NCBI RefSeq assembly: GCF_901709675.1
Contig: NC_051096.1
Location: 1,949,001-2,013,000, forward strand
Length of the DNA: 64,000 nucleotides
Direction: 5' to 3'
Origin: Syngnathus acus
Taxonomy: Eukaryota > Chordata > Actinopteri > Syngnathiformes > Syngnathidae
How positions within the stretch are numbered: the stretch's first letter is position 1; every line of letters begins with the position of its first letter. The notes beneath the pieces are model-generated. The model was given only the letters and a program-made list of their open reading frames with translations. It had not been told where the DNA came from and did no database searches. Of this stretch, positions 41,201 to 53,100 are shown piece by piece. The position numbers and the translations under genes were made by a program.

Positions 41201-42444
41201 ACAGACAATAAGAGAACACAATCTAACTGTACATTTCAATCCAAAGTATTTCCCATTTAAAAACAGACGCTTTGGACTAAACTAACATCTAAGGTTGTTT
41301 TCTTTGGTCTCAAACATTGTCTAAAGGAAACATGAACAAAAACTAAACTCACCGACATGTCCTGGAAACAAAAATCCTTCTCTGCTGATTTTGCTCGGAG
41401 CATTTTGAGGAAAAACTGCTGCTTGTTTGTTATGTATCGAGTAAGTCGGTGGGGGTGTGAATGTGCGAGAAAAGGGAGCTGCAAGAGGGCAAGCCGTGAC
41501 CAAAAGGAGGTGTGGCTAAACCCGGAAGTAAGCGCGCCATGACCAAAAGGGGGCGTGGCTCGGGCTGCTTGTTTGCGTTCTCACCTCAGAGGAGTCTTGC
41601 ATCACCTCCTGTGAGCATGTCTGTTGAAACTATTTATCAGACTTCATTGATCAATGTGCTAAACTTACTGCAACTGGGGTCTTGTCAACAAATAATCCAA
41701 ATCTAAACTTCTACGGCTTCAGTGTTTTCATTTGCAGTTTGGCCTGTCCATTTATAAAATGATCCGCTTTCACTCCACAGCATGCAAATGTTGTGCTCGT
41801 TCTGTAATTTCACGGCATGCAAATGTTATGCTCTTTCTGTAACTCAGCTTGAATTAGAAGATTTCACTGCTGGTCCAAAATTGAAGTTGCAATCTAATGT
41901 TGAGGCCAGCGCTGAAGCAAACTAAGATGTGAGCGGTACTTTGAGGTCATGGGGTTCGAGGTAAGCAAGGATGCAGCATGTCCCATAAAGTTGACATTTG
42001 AACAGTTTGTGTGCACTGTTCCATAAAATGCATTTTTTCCCTCAATCTAATCCAAAAATTGTTCATATTGTTAGATGAGAATAAAATGATACATAAGGAT
42101 CACAGTGGTCCACTTTTAGCCCAGGCACGTAGACTTACCTGGGCGGCCCTCAGCAGCTCGATAGCCCTGACACGCACCTCCCGCAACGGACAGGACCGGG
42201 CCAGCCGCAGCAGATGCAGAAGCGTCTCCTTGCCCAGCCGCGTCGAACCGGGACGGTCCAGACCCAAACACACCAGAACTCCTTGGCTGAGTTCCTCCAG
42301 CGCCGCCGCCCGCTCCTCCTCGTCCCTGCTGCACAACCGCGCCAGGGTCTTCGTGGTGGGCCCGCCTCCGTTTTCGGAACCTGGGCCCGGTGCGCAGTTT
42401 CCGTTGGCACGGCTGGCGAAGTCGGTTTCGGGGTCGCTGGCCAT
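38289..42444 (-). CDS. sesn2: Sestrin 2
   Basis: A stress-induced leucine sensor that binds GATOR2 to restrain mTORC1 and also has antioxidant activity. Minus-strand exons: 42444-42139, 40885-40820, 40171-39983, 39911-39729, 39666-39457, 39392-39257, 39168-39053, 38979-38896, 38785-38679, 38596-38452, 38375-38289, giving 542 aa in frame. Landmarks: [18 protein letters not shown]; the redox centre [10 protein letters not shown] (Cys, Tyr and His of human 125/127/132 kept); [11 protein letters not shown]; GYEDFAxRG-like [23 protein letters not shown]; and [10 protein letters not shown] with the leucine-amine Glu. The N-terminus ([16 protein letters not shown], then a second helix) resembles the long SESN1 form. 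TYHR replaces TYNT in the leucine pocket. The second exon ends in a GC donor. Synteny favours sesn2; GGHTFRPPS is a SESN1-like trait. Confidence 0.9.
40223..40549. mobile_element. hAT-type nonautonomous element
   Basis: The 327-bp element in sesn2 intron 2 begins CACAGGTGTCAAACTC and ends TTTGACACCCCTG, the familiar CAGGGGTGTCAAA terminus. Interior GGCCCGGGGGCCAGATACGG and GCGGCCCGC are typical of this vertebrate family. The 8-bp flanks CTCTAGTG (40215-40222) and CTCTCGTG (40550-40557) differ by one base and look like a hAT target-site duplication. Confidence 0.8.
41776..41845. repeat. 35-bp tandem duplication carrying an octamer motif
   Basis: Two adjacent 35-bp units (41776-41810 and 41811-41845) differ at only a few bases. 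Each holds the POU/octamer sequence ATGCAAAT (41782-41789 and 41817-41824). It lies in sesn2 intron 1. Confidence 0.7.
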
Positions 42445-43253
42445 TTGGGCTGTCTGCTTGCAGTCGAACGAGCTGATCGGCTGACTAGCCGCCGTTCGCT
42501 CCGCGCTAACCGTTACGTTGTTTATCTCGAAAAGTCGGTGCCGGAGGTTGTCCGACGCCCCGGGCTTAGTGAGCGTACTGCGCAACCCCCGGTTCCGTTA
42601 ATGATTAACGCTGATGCAGTGGACAACGTTCGTGTGAGACCGATATTCCTCCGCGCATCCCCGGCGCAAAATTGAAGACAGTCCAGCTCGGCTAAACTAA
42701 AATAAGCTAAGCTAGGCTAACGGCAAAGATGCTACAGTCTAAAAAGTAGTTTATATAAACGAGACACGGCGACAAAACGCTCCCAAGTGAAACGAGGTGG
42801 CAGTCCGGCTGGCTTTGTGGTTTGAAGACGGAGCGACGATGAATAAAAACCCAAAACGAGCCGGAGGAGAGCTTTTGCTAGTTTCGACGCTTTCACTCAG
42901 CTGTCGCTTTCTAGCCCTCGCCGGCAGCGTCATCATGACGTAAGCGGAACTTTCCGGTAATTAAACAGCGTACCTGCTAAATAGTTTTTATGTTTTTAAA
43001 AGTTACAAGAAACGAGCTATTAAAAACCCAATTTATTCAACATTTCTTTAAATATATACTTGCAAATGTGTTAATAAATTGTAGTGAAAAAATATGGAAA
43101 ATGGATGAAAGGATTAAAATGACTACAATAAATGAACTTCTGCCCTGAGGGTCCCTGAGGTCCTGGTAGACCACGTGGTGTGAAATCGAGTGGATCGTGT
43201 GTGATCAGTGTAAATAATGGTGATAAAACCTTAGATGTACTTCCTGCATCACC

Positions 43254-43259
43254 TTTATT
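43254..43259 (-). terminator. matn1: Poly(A) signal of matn1
   Basis: AATAAA on the minus strand, about 300 nt past the matn1 stop codon. Confidence 0.45.
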
Positions 43260-43556
43260 TAGGAAAATAAACACCATGGTTGTACCCTTATTGTACAAAT
43301 CTTTATATTCATTTTCTTGTATTTTATATACAAGAAGAGAAGTAGGAATAGGACAGACAAAAAAATGACAAACGATTGAAGGCGACACTTTTTTTTAGGG
43401 GGTACTATCAGTGTTTCCCTATGAGGGAAGACTTGTATTAACAAAGGCACAGTCTCCATGGCAACCGATGCTTTTTGTGTCCCAGGAGGCTGAGGGTGGT
43501 GGAGGAGGAGTGAGAGGTGGTCTGCGGGTTTTTGAAGGATGGCGTGATGCGAGTCC

Positions 43557-46500
43557 TCAGACGATTTTGTTCTCCAGCAGAGCGATCCTCTTGGACATAT
43601 TCTCTAGTGAGACACTCGTTAAGATCAACAACAGCAGCAGTGACATAATAATGAAGGCTACTTTTTTAATGTGGGACCTTTATCACACACAAGTTTTGAC
43701 AAGATCTGACCTTGTGGAGTTAGTTGACTTTGGCCTCCACACATTGATGAAAAGTAAATTGTTTGGCAATTTAGTGCTCTGTCCAGATTCTAATTTGGTA
43801 GCACTAAAGGGCCTAAAATGGCCACTGGGTAGCAAAATGGCTGACATTGTGACTCAACTCTTACGATAAAGGATATTTTTCTTTGTTAGTGCCTGGAGGG
43901 CTTCTTCTACTTTCTTCTGGAATTTCACCAGGGAGTCACACTCGCACGGGTCCTCCTCTGTCGGGACAGGGAATTGAAAAACGAGTTGCAATGACGTTAT
44001 GCGATGCAATGCCGATCTTCCAACCTTGACAGATGTTAATCTGCAGCTTCTTGGCGATCTGCGTCATGGCCTTGAAGTCAGCCGTGTAGAAGTAGTGCTC
44101 GCCCTTGGGCTCTGAGGCGATCTCCTTCAGCTCATCCTCCACCCGCGGTTGCCCACGCCCACCGCATACATCTTGAAGCCTGCCGCACGGACAAACATCA
44201 ACGTTGAAATACACTCAATCTGGACTTGAAGCACCGTTTTGGGGAAAAGAATCATTGTGTTGACTGCCTGGGAATCCATTTTGGAGGAAGGGCTTACCCA
44301 TCTCCTTGGCCTTCTTGGCGGCGTCGCCGATGTAGTCCTGGCTGCGTCCATCAGTGAAGACGATACCCACCTTGGAGACGCCGGGCCGGGCGCCGTGGCC
44401 CACGCTGAAGCTCTTGTCCGTCAGGTAACGCAAGGCCTGGCCGGTCATGGTTCCCCTCTCCATGTAGGCCATCTTTTTCACTGCCTCCTTCAGGTCTTTC
44501 TTGTTGTTGTGGCGCCCAAGCGGGAACTCCTGAGGGCGGCAGAGTGACAATGGCATTTTTTTTTTTTTATTACAATGGAAAAAAAAAATCCAATGGGAGT
44601 CTTTACCTGCCGGACCAGGCTGGAGTACTGCACCAGGCCGACGTGCGCTTTGCTGTCTGACACGTCCAGCTTGTCCACGATCTGGTTGATCCACTTCTTG
44701 ACCAGTTCAAAGTTCTCGGGACGCACGCTCTTGGAGCCGTCGATCAGGAAGACCACGTCCGTCGCCGAGTTGCTGCACGCTGCCACACACGCATTCCCGC
44801 ATCAGTCTCACTCGGGAAGCATTTATTCTGGAGAAGTTCCAGCGTAAAGGAGGGGGGGTGGGGGCGACGTTGTTTTCCAAATGCGCTCACCACTGCAGCT
44901 GCGGCCATCATCCATCAGGGTAAAACCTTCTTTGCAGGCGCACTTGTAGGAGCCGGGTGAGCTGATGCATACCTGGTGGCAGTCGTGGTCCCCGGTGGCG
45001 CACAGGTCCGACACTGTGTGTGTTTGCGTGTGCCGTTGGTACGCACACACCCAAGCGCACAGAAGGGTATGTTAGGAGAGAAAAATAACGTCTATGTCAG
45101 TCGCTGGGCTTTTAATGATCCACTGTGAGCTTTGTTTGCATGCAGTGAATCCTTAAAACGGGAAAGGAAGTCAACAACTACACAACTCTTGACATACAGC
45201 AACATGGAGTGGGGGCGGGGCTCATGAGGGAAGGGGAAAGGTAACGTATGAAGCAGCTAAGTGTAGAACTATGTCGGTAGCAGGGCCAATAAATAATCGC
45301 AATGATTCTATGGAGCAATATTGGAGGAGAAAAAGCAAGTGCATGATTTTTTTCCAAACCTTTCAGCCCTACTACCGACTGTACCTACCTGGTAGCTAAG
45401 CTTCCTTCCTTTGCGGCTACCGACCTGCTTCTGTTTCTTCTTACCACAGAAAGCCTCCTGGAACTTCTTGGTGAGCTTCTCGATGACGCTGTAGCTCTCC
45501 ACGTAGTCCACGTGCTCGTCCAGCGGCTCACTGGCCATCTGCTTCAGCGTGCTCATATCCACGCGGCCCACGCCGATGGCGAAGATCTCGATGCCGGCGT
45601 CGCGTGCGCGCTGGGCCACGTCTTTCACGTTGTCCTGGGGGCGGCCGTCCGTCACGATGATGGCCACCTGCGGGAACGGCCACCGAGGTCATTTGGGGAG
45701 ACGGCCACACTGAGGGCGACAAGGTGTTTGCGTGTGCGCAACCTTGCTGATGTCAGGGGACTTGGCGCGAGCACCCTCGTTCTCGCTGAAGGCCACGTTG
45801 AGGGCAAACTGGATGGCCAGGCCCGTCATGGTGCCCGTGGACAGTGGCTCCACTTTGGTCACCGCTTTGATCAGCGCCGCCTTGGTGCGGTGCGTCTTCA
45901 GTGACACCTGAAGCACATCCGGGCCATGTTAGAGATTTCTTTTTTCAAAATGAACCCTCAAGGTGTAGCGCGCCTACGTGCCTCGTTCTTGACACGGCTG
46001 GCGTAGTTGACCACGCCCACTCGGGTGGCGTTGGGCCCCACGTCCAGGCCCTCGATGACCTTGGCCAGGAAGACTTTGACCTGTTCGAACTCAGAGGGGC
46101 GCACGCTGCGGCTGCTGTCCACGATGAACACCAGGTCGGTGGGGCGCGTCTTGCAAAGCCCCGCCGCTGCAAGACATCAGGAAAAGTACATCATGAATGC
46201 AAAAAGGTTGGGCGTAAAAAAGAATAAATAATAATAACTATAATGGCTGGACAGAGGTCATAAAAAACAAGGTCGGCAGTGTCAGGCCGCAGTTGTAAGA
46301 AGTTGTTCTTAATTGTTTGCCTTGGTAAATAAAGGTTAAATAAAAACAAATCATACATTTAAAAAAAGCAATAACTACAATAATGTAAACGCAAATTAAT
46401 ACAAATAATTCCAAATTATAATATGAATCAAATGACATCTTTTTTTGGGGGGGGACGATGCGGCAACAATAAAAATTGAAATTAAATAAATCAGAAAATA

Positions 46501-46945
46501 AGAACCAAATGCTAAACGGTAATGTCAATCGATTTGACAGGCAAGCGAATCCTCAGTTGAACCATCACCGATCTCCCTTCTGGCCCTTCACCTCTGTCCC
46601 TCCCTTTCTCCCTCCCTTCCTCCAACGTGGAGGCCACAAACGCGACCTTAGGCCACACAGTTGCACAAGACCGGAGGAGTCGTAGATTTGCACTCCATCG
46701 CATGCATGCGGCACAAACATGCACCCATTTCAACTCAAGAAACAAAGATTTCTTTTCTTGTCAATATGAAATTTAAAAAAAACTCTTTTGCACAACTCAC
46801 AATTTGTCCTCTTATCTTGACACAAAATGAGCTCCATCCATCACAGCTAACATTACTCACCCATGGCGGCGGCCGTGCGGAGGTCCACGGTGGCCTGCGC
46901 GCCCGTCAGCGCCAGCATGAGCGCCAGGAGTAGCGGCGGCGTCAT
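43557..46945 (-). CDS. matn1: Matrilin 1 (cartilage matrix protein), with a frameshift in this sequence
   Basis: A secreted trimeric adaptor of cartilage matrix. Minus-strand exons: 46945-46861 (signal peptide [15 protein letters not shown]), 46166-45982, 45907-45743, 45667-45445, 45013-44891 (EGF), 44779-44607, 44529-44298, 44179-44025, 43957-43877, 43606-43557. Order: vWA1 with MIDAS DSSRS, EGF ([12 protein letters not shown]), vWA2 with MIDAS DGSKS, then a coiled coil ending [12 protein letters not shown]. One vWA-EGF-vWA-coiled coil is the MATN1 layout, at about the usual 490 residues. The exon 44179-44025 is 155 nt where a multiple of 3 is needed: after YAVGVGN the frame shifts near 44140-44152, then resumes as [12 protein letters not shown]. 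The last intron is AT-AC. Intron 2 has a GC donor (GAG|GCACGT), the only choice that keeps frame. Confidence 0.92.
43607..43876 (-). other. matn1: U12-type AT-AC intron of matn1
   Basis: The 270-nt intron begins ATATCCTTT right after the exon ending at 43877 and ends AC at 43607. A U12 branch site ATCTTAAC (43618-43625) lies about 12 nt before the acceptor. No GT-AG alternative joins the two coiled-coil exons in frame. Human CMP/MATN1 intron G is one of the original AT-AC introns, at this same coiled-coil position. Confidence 0.85.
46290..46345 (+). mobile_element. Retroelement 3'-tail fragment
   Basis: GTTGTTCTTAATTG followed by GTAAATAAAGGTTAAATAAA resembles the common fish LINE/SINE tail (TTAAATAAAGGTTAAAT). 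It lies in matn1 intron 1. The family was not determined. Confidence 0.45.
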
Positions 46946-47108
46946 GGCGGCAAGCGAAGGCAACAGGACGTTTGAGTCAAGACAGACGGACGGACGTACA
47001 CACCCGGGGAGTTCCTCGCCACAGTCAGAGTGAGACTCAGGGACTCAGAGCTGCAGGTTATCAATGCAAGTGCTTCACGCGTACTCAGCCTCCCGCCCCT
47101 GCGCACAC

Positions 47109-47144
<36 letters not shown>

Positions 47145-50100
47145 CACACACACACACCCTCTTTTAGTTAGCCATGTTTGTGCCTGACAGAGGGAAATAC
47201 CTGCCCTGGGAGGACCTAAAATGGTGGTCAGGGAAAGGCAAACACACCTAGGATGGACAGGTATGGTGTGTGTGTGTGTCAGGGGATACAGGGGCAGCTG
47301 GAGTAAGGGTGCTCGGATGGAGCCAAATAAACACCAACATGAATTCCTCTTTTCTCCCAAAACACATTCAAAGGAAGTGGCGGGGGATCGACGCACACAC
47401 AGAGCACTTACTGTGGACGTGTAGGAGCATGCGTGTATGTGTTTAAAAGGTTCCAGTGGTGCTTTGACTTACAAATTGAAATTGTTCTGTGAACACTTGC
47501 AAATTAAGTTTAATTTCAAAAGTCTTAAAAGGACTTTTACGTGGCATGGCATCCCCCAGGGGTCTTTCCTTTGCCCACTTGTTTTTCTCTTTTTACTGCA
47601 AAAGCAAAGAAAAAAGACACCAATATTTATTAATAATATTAACATTCATTAAAAAAATTGGACTTCATTATTGTAACGTGACTGTTTTCTTTCATTATTG
47701 ACTTACAAATGAAATTCCATTTGGATAATAATGACATTTTCTTCATACAACGCATGAAAAAAACAGAATAGTTTTACAGCATTCCGACTTTTCTTTTCTC
47801 ATGCTATTGTGCCTACTGTACGTAGGCTTAATTGGACATTATGCTCCATGCTGAATTATTCTCTTACATCGTGACTTTTGTTATGTACTGTTTTGAATCG
47901 TAATTTTGTCACTTTTAAGAACTGCGCCAAAGGGATTGTGGGGAAATCAGCTAATGTTAGCAAATGCAATGTTACGCAAACTAGCATTTTAAAGGTAAGA
48001 ACAACTTGGGTTGTTTCATCGATGGAATTATACAATATTGACAGTTAGCACAATTTGTTTTGTACCTCATAAACTTAAGTCAATTCCACTAAGCGTGTTT
48101 AGGAAGTCTTGTGCTGGCAAAAACACATGGAGGAAAAAAAAACTCCAAGTACGTACTAACCTCCTAAAACGTGTTTAGAGCAAAGTTGCGACGTCGTCCC
48201 AGCGCTGCGGTGGCGGCCGGGTGGCCTCCGCCGGGAACCCCGAAGACGTAAACACAAGAAGAAGAAAAACATACTTTCATCAATACATTCACATATACAG
48301 TACTAGACACACACATCAATTGGGGCGCACATACACTGAAACAGAGGGCCCTCTTTTTACCACCAACGTCCCACCCCACCCTGCCGGCCGAGCACGCATT
48401 CCTCGAGCCTCCCTTTACACATTCGCACAAGCGCGCACGTACACGCACACACACAAGCCGCAATTCAGGATGCAAAACGGAGGAGGGAGACTCAAGAGTA
48501 AGTGGTCCAACATTTTTCCTATTCAAGTGAACATACGGCAAAATAAACCTTAGGGTACATGCATATAGACGTGCGTGTGTGCGTTAAATGTGTGTGTGCG
48601 TGCGTGTGTGTGTGTACGAGACCAGGATGCAGTAACCCTTGAGCTCGGTTCCTGGAAAACGTGTCATCTCAGGGAGACACAACACATATGTTTCCCTACC
48701 AATGTATACATCAATACACATATTCACACACATCCAGTGCGGCGGTTATGTAACACGCGCACACACACGAGGATCCATCCAACGAGTCTTGAAATGAATC
48801 AAACTTTGGATTAACCGTACCTTGAGAGACCCTTTGAGAAATTTGGAAAAGGATTTACTTGAAACTTTTGATTTCCCTTTGCATCATTTTCAGTGAATCT
48901 TTCAAAAACCAAGGATTACTGATTTCAAGTTTGTTTTGTTGGAGTAATTGCTAAATAGGTCCGTCAATTGCAGTGGCTATCATCTATTGTTAAAAAAAAG
49001 TTTTAAACCTGGTATTAAATATATATTTATCAAAGTAAGAAGTGCTGATTTCAAAAGTCTCTTTTAACACGGATGGGGTCTAGCTTTGAACCCACTTACC
49101 GAAAAGAGGAAAACCCCAAAATATTATTAGATAATATTCCTGTAAGTCACCATTTTATGGCTGTACATTTCAACAGAGAACATCAAACATAACAAGCGGT
49201 GCGCTGCCAGCAACCAGAAAGCAAACTGTATTACTGGCTCACGGAATTATTTTTATTTTTCAAAAATACCCGCTATAATCTGCACTCTGTGTTTCCTTGC
49301 ATAGATGCGCATCTGTTCTGGCTTTAATTGCCACCTTCCGCCACTGCGTCTAGTTGTTGTATCTTTGGAACGCAAACCGTAGGAACTGCCAGCTTTGTTC
49401 CATGCTGGACAACTGCTGTGTGTGTGTTTGTATGCGCGTGCGTGCGTGGTGATGCTGCAAAGATCTGGCCACAAACAGAAACATTGAAACAAGTTTGCCT
49501 TTCTTTCAAATCTCTGTCAATGTTGATTTAGCAGGATTGGGGTAGAATCCAGCATCCCGTGCACACGCACACACATATTTTACTCAAGCCCTCTACCTGT
49601 ATTCTATACTCTCTCTGTTCACAGCAGAGGAAGTAGAGGGAAATGGAGGAGGGCCTGCCTCCTGGCCGAGGCTCCGTGCATCGAGTATTGGGGAGGCTTT
49701 GTGAGCGTACTAAAGGCAGCGGTAGGCAAAGTATGGCCCACCTATCACATAAAGCCCCATTCGTTCGTTAATCCGGCCCACCGAGCTTTAACCTTTAATA
49801 TTCACAACAGTTATTCATTGTAATCATCACAGTATTATTTCTTTATAATTTATAGGCTGCAATGACGACATTATGACTCCAAATAATAGAGCATAATTAC
49901 AATATTGTGTTATTTTTACTTTCTAATGCTTTAAAAAGCAAATGTCGACTATGGTTTGCCAGACAGCTGTACCGGTGGTCAAGCACGATTCACAGCGGAA
50001 AGAAACAGCGCCCTCTAGCGGAGACAAATGATGCTTTTGAGGAAACTCCCGCTGGGCCCATCAAACCAGGTCTCAATCGAAACAACTCTCAAGAAACACA
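46946..50100. other. Spacer between matn1 and nobox
   Basis: No coding sequence was recognised. A CA run lies at 47103-47156 upstream of matn1. At 49730-49800 GGTAGGCAAAGTATGGCCCACC resembles one end of a hAT-like element; no matching other end was seen. A CTCF-like core (GCGCCCTCTAGCGG, about 50009-50022) lies beside it. Confidence 0.4.
47103..47156. repeat. (CA)n microsatellite
   Basis: About 25 CA units with two interruptions, 160 bp upstream of the matn1 start codon. Confidence 0.8.
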
Positions 50101-50106
50101 TTTATT
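50101..50106 (-). terminator. nobox: Poly(A) signal of nobox
   Basis: AATAAA on the minus strand, 58 nt past the nobox stop codon. Confidence 0.55.
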
Positions 50107-50163
50107 GCAAGCTTGCAAGCTTGCAGCTCAAACAAACACAAATATATTATTACACAAACAGAC

Positions 50164-53100
50164 TCAAAAGTGAATGGGGGACAACTCTGGCTGGAAGTGG
50201 CTGTGAATTACTCGCAGGCTGTCGTACTCAATCTTGACAGAAGAAGGCGCCAGAGGGCTGTGAAGGGAGCCAGGGCTGGCCTGCGAGGGGAGCAGAGGTG
50301 CCACCGCCGCCGCCCCCCTCGTTGCCATCGCGCCCTCGGCCCTGAGGCGGGACGGCTGCAGGGTGGACACGGGCGGCAGGGCAGTGGTGCCGCCCCGCGT
50401 GTACGGACGCGAGAAGCATGGCGGCACGCCGCTGGAGGAGGACGACGGCGGCACCTGGAGGTCCCGAGCGGCAGCAAATCCGGACGCATAATTGGGAGCG
50501 ATCTGGCGAACGCTAGGCTGGGCGTACATATTAGCCCAAGGGTACGACTGGTAGGACGTCATGCCACCTGCACGCAAACACGGAAAATGCTGAGGTTGAC
50601 TTTTGCCCCCCAAAATTCTGTTCCTTTTATGCCTGCGTTCAGAAATCTGTGAATAATGAACATCCACAAAAGAGTTTTGCAGTTACACAGCGATGCCACA
50701 AGATGATGACAAAGCGCTTCAGATGATCATAAAGCAGCAACAGCACCCATCTAGCATGCACAAAACTGCACTTTTCAGAGTTCCTAAAAACAAGAAAAGG
50801 AACTTGTGCCTCGGCGAACGGCATTGAGGATAAACCAAATGAAACTCACAGTGGCCGGTGGGCTGGAGCAGGATCGGTCCGCCGCCCTGCGACTGCACGT
50901 AGTTGGCGCTTGCCGCGCTGCCAAATGTGAAGTAGGAAGTGGCCATGGTGTCAGTGTTGGGGGTGAGGTAGGGGGAAGGGGTGAGGAAGGCCATTTGGGT
51001 GGGCAGGGACGCAGAGGTCGTATGTCCGGGCGGGTACGAGGTCTGCAGCTGGAAGGGCAGCTGAGCGCTACTTTGATGGCTCGGTGCAAGATAGTCGGCC
51101 AAGTTCAACAGACAACTGAAAACAACGCACAGCAAATTCTAATGTTCTACCTTTGTGCTTAGTAAGGTGTCCAGTACGTGCAGGTGGGTGCATGCCTGTG
51201 TGTGTGCGTGCATTGCGCTGACCTGCTGTCTGTCTGCAGAGGGTGGCCCAAGGCGGCTCCGTCGTCCACAAAGAGAGGCGGCCGTGGCGGTGGGGGGGTT
51301 TCCAGGTTGAAGTTGGCGGCGAGGTGGGGGAGGGGGAGGCTAGCTCGCCTCAGGGGGGGAGGGCTGTGCATGGAGCAGGGGCGCAAGTCGGGCTGCACTC
51401 TCATTTTGGACTGACCTTGGAGATGAAACAACAGAGCCATGAAAGCCGTTGGCGGCTGGTTAGCACACCTCCGCCATCATTTATATGCATCAGTGGCAGC
51501 AAACATTAGTGGACAGCCCCAAAGCAAAACTGGGAGTGGCTTGGGTTAATCTACCTGGACTGGTCGCCAGCAGCTGGCTGAAGGAGGGCCCGCTGTTTGT
51601 GGAGAAAGTCGGCGCCGTCGTCTCCAGCGTTGGCATCGTGGCGCCGACGGAGAACACAGGCGCAGACTGCACCTCGCTGAAAAGCGGGCGAGGGATCATC
51701 TGTCTGAGCGTGGTCTCAGTCGAGGGAAAGGTCAGGCCGGGCCTGCTCACCTGCTGGCGGTGGTTGCCATGTTGGGCACGGCAAGGAGGTGGGCAGGGCT
51801 CCAACTGGCCCTGCCGTGTTGCCCTTCCACTTGATTGGACTGCAAGCGTTCTGCTTTGCGCCATTTGGCTCGGCGGTTCTGGAACCAAACCTGACACAAA
51901 AGCATGGGAGAGAACCAACATACAGAAAATTAAATTTGATTTCTTTTTACTTGTCACGAGAAGACTTACGGGACTGGACGTGAAAAGGACGGAAAAAGTC
52001 GGAACCAGACAGGACAGGCCCAGACATGATCACTAGAGACATGTGCACGACTGGAAGGACAAGAGTGGCAGGCAAGAGAGGAATGGAAAAGACTTGGACT
52101 GGACGCGATCAGATGAGACAAGAAGCAATTGCTCCGACCCTACGGGCTCGCAATGATTCTACGGACGCTTGGAACACAGCAAGGGAGGGGCGAGCAGGCA
52201 CACCATAATCCTCTGAGGTGTGACGCCGACCGATGCGGCGATACCATTCCTCTTTTCCGCGTCGGGGTAGTGGTCCTCCTGGAAGAAGGCCTCCAAGTGC
52301 TTCAACTGACCTGCACACACGCGCATCAGCAAGCGTCAGACGACACCCACCAATGGCCAATCAGGAAGGAACAATGCGGCTCTCACTGCTGCTGTAAAGC
52401 GTCCTTGTCTTCTTCTTTGGCGGCGGTGGTGGTGGTGGTGGTGGCGGCGGCGGCGGAACCGGGCAGCCTTCCACGCTCTCCATCCCGCGAAGCTCTGGGA
52501 AGTAGGGAGCCCGGCCTTGAACCCGAGCGGCGTAGCGGAAGGAGCGTCGGGTGGCGCACACCTGCGTGATCTGATACAAATAGACAAGGGAATCAAAATG
52601 TTCTGCCCGATTCCTCTAAAGATTTTGAGTGGGTGTACCCTTGACAAGCGTGCCTATCAAATTTCATGTTACTGACTCAATCTGGATTTTTGGACTCCTG
52701 TACTTTAAGCTGGGCTAAATTGGAATACGTCTTAACGGCGGCTCACCTCAAGTGGCTCCAGGCCGTCCTGGGCCGCAGTTTGTGGTAAAGAGGGGGCAGG
52801 TGGCCTCTTAGTTGCGGCGGGTCGGACGAGGACTTGGTTCTTAGACAACTGCACCACTGGTCCGGCTTCGTCCAGAGCCGACCCGCCGCAGCCGAGGTAG
52901 AGAGGCTTGGTCAGGTCACAGGTCGGCCCGAGTCCAACGGGGGGTTCTGTCAGAGTCGAGTTCCCCGCTTGGGCTTTGTCCTCCACCGCGTCCTCCTGTC
53001 CTTTTCCGTTCTTCATTGGGGTGGAAGTGGTCTTGTGCTCAGGACTCTCGTGGTCTGCCTGAGTGACTTTTTTGCCATCCTGGTCTTCCTGCGGCGCTCC

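Noticed and set aside
49730-49800. A further complete hAT element
   Set aside because: GGTAGGCAAAGTATGGCCC looks like one end, but no matching opposite end or 8-bp duplication was found.
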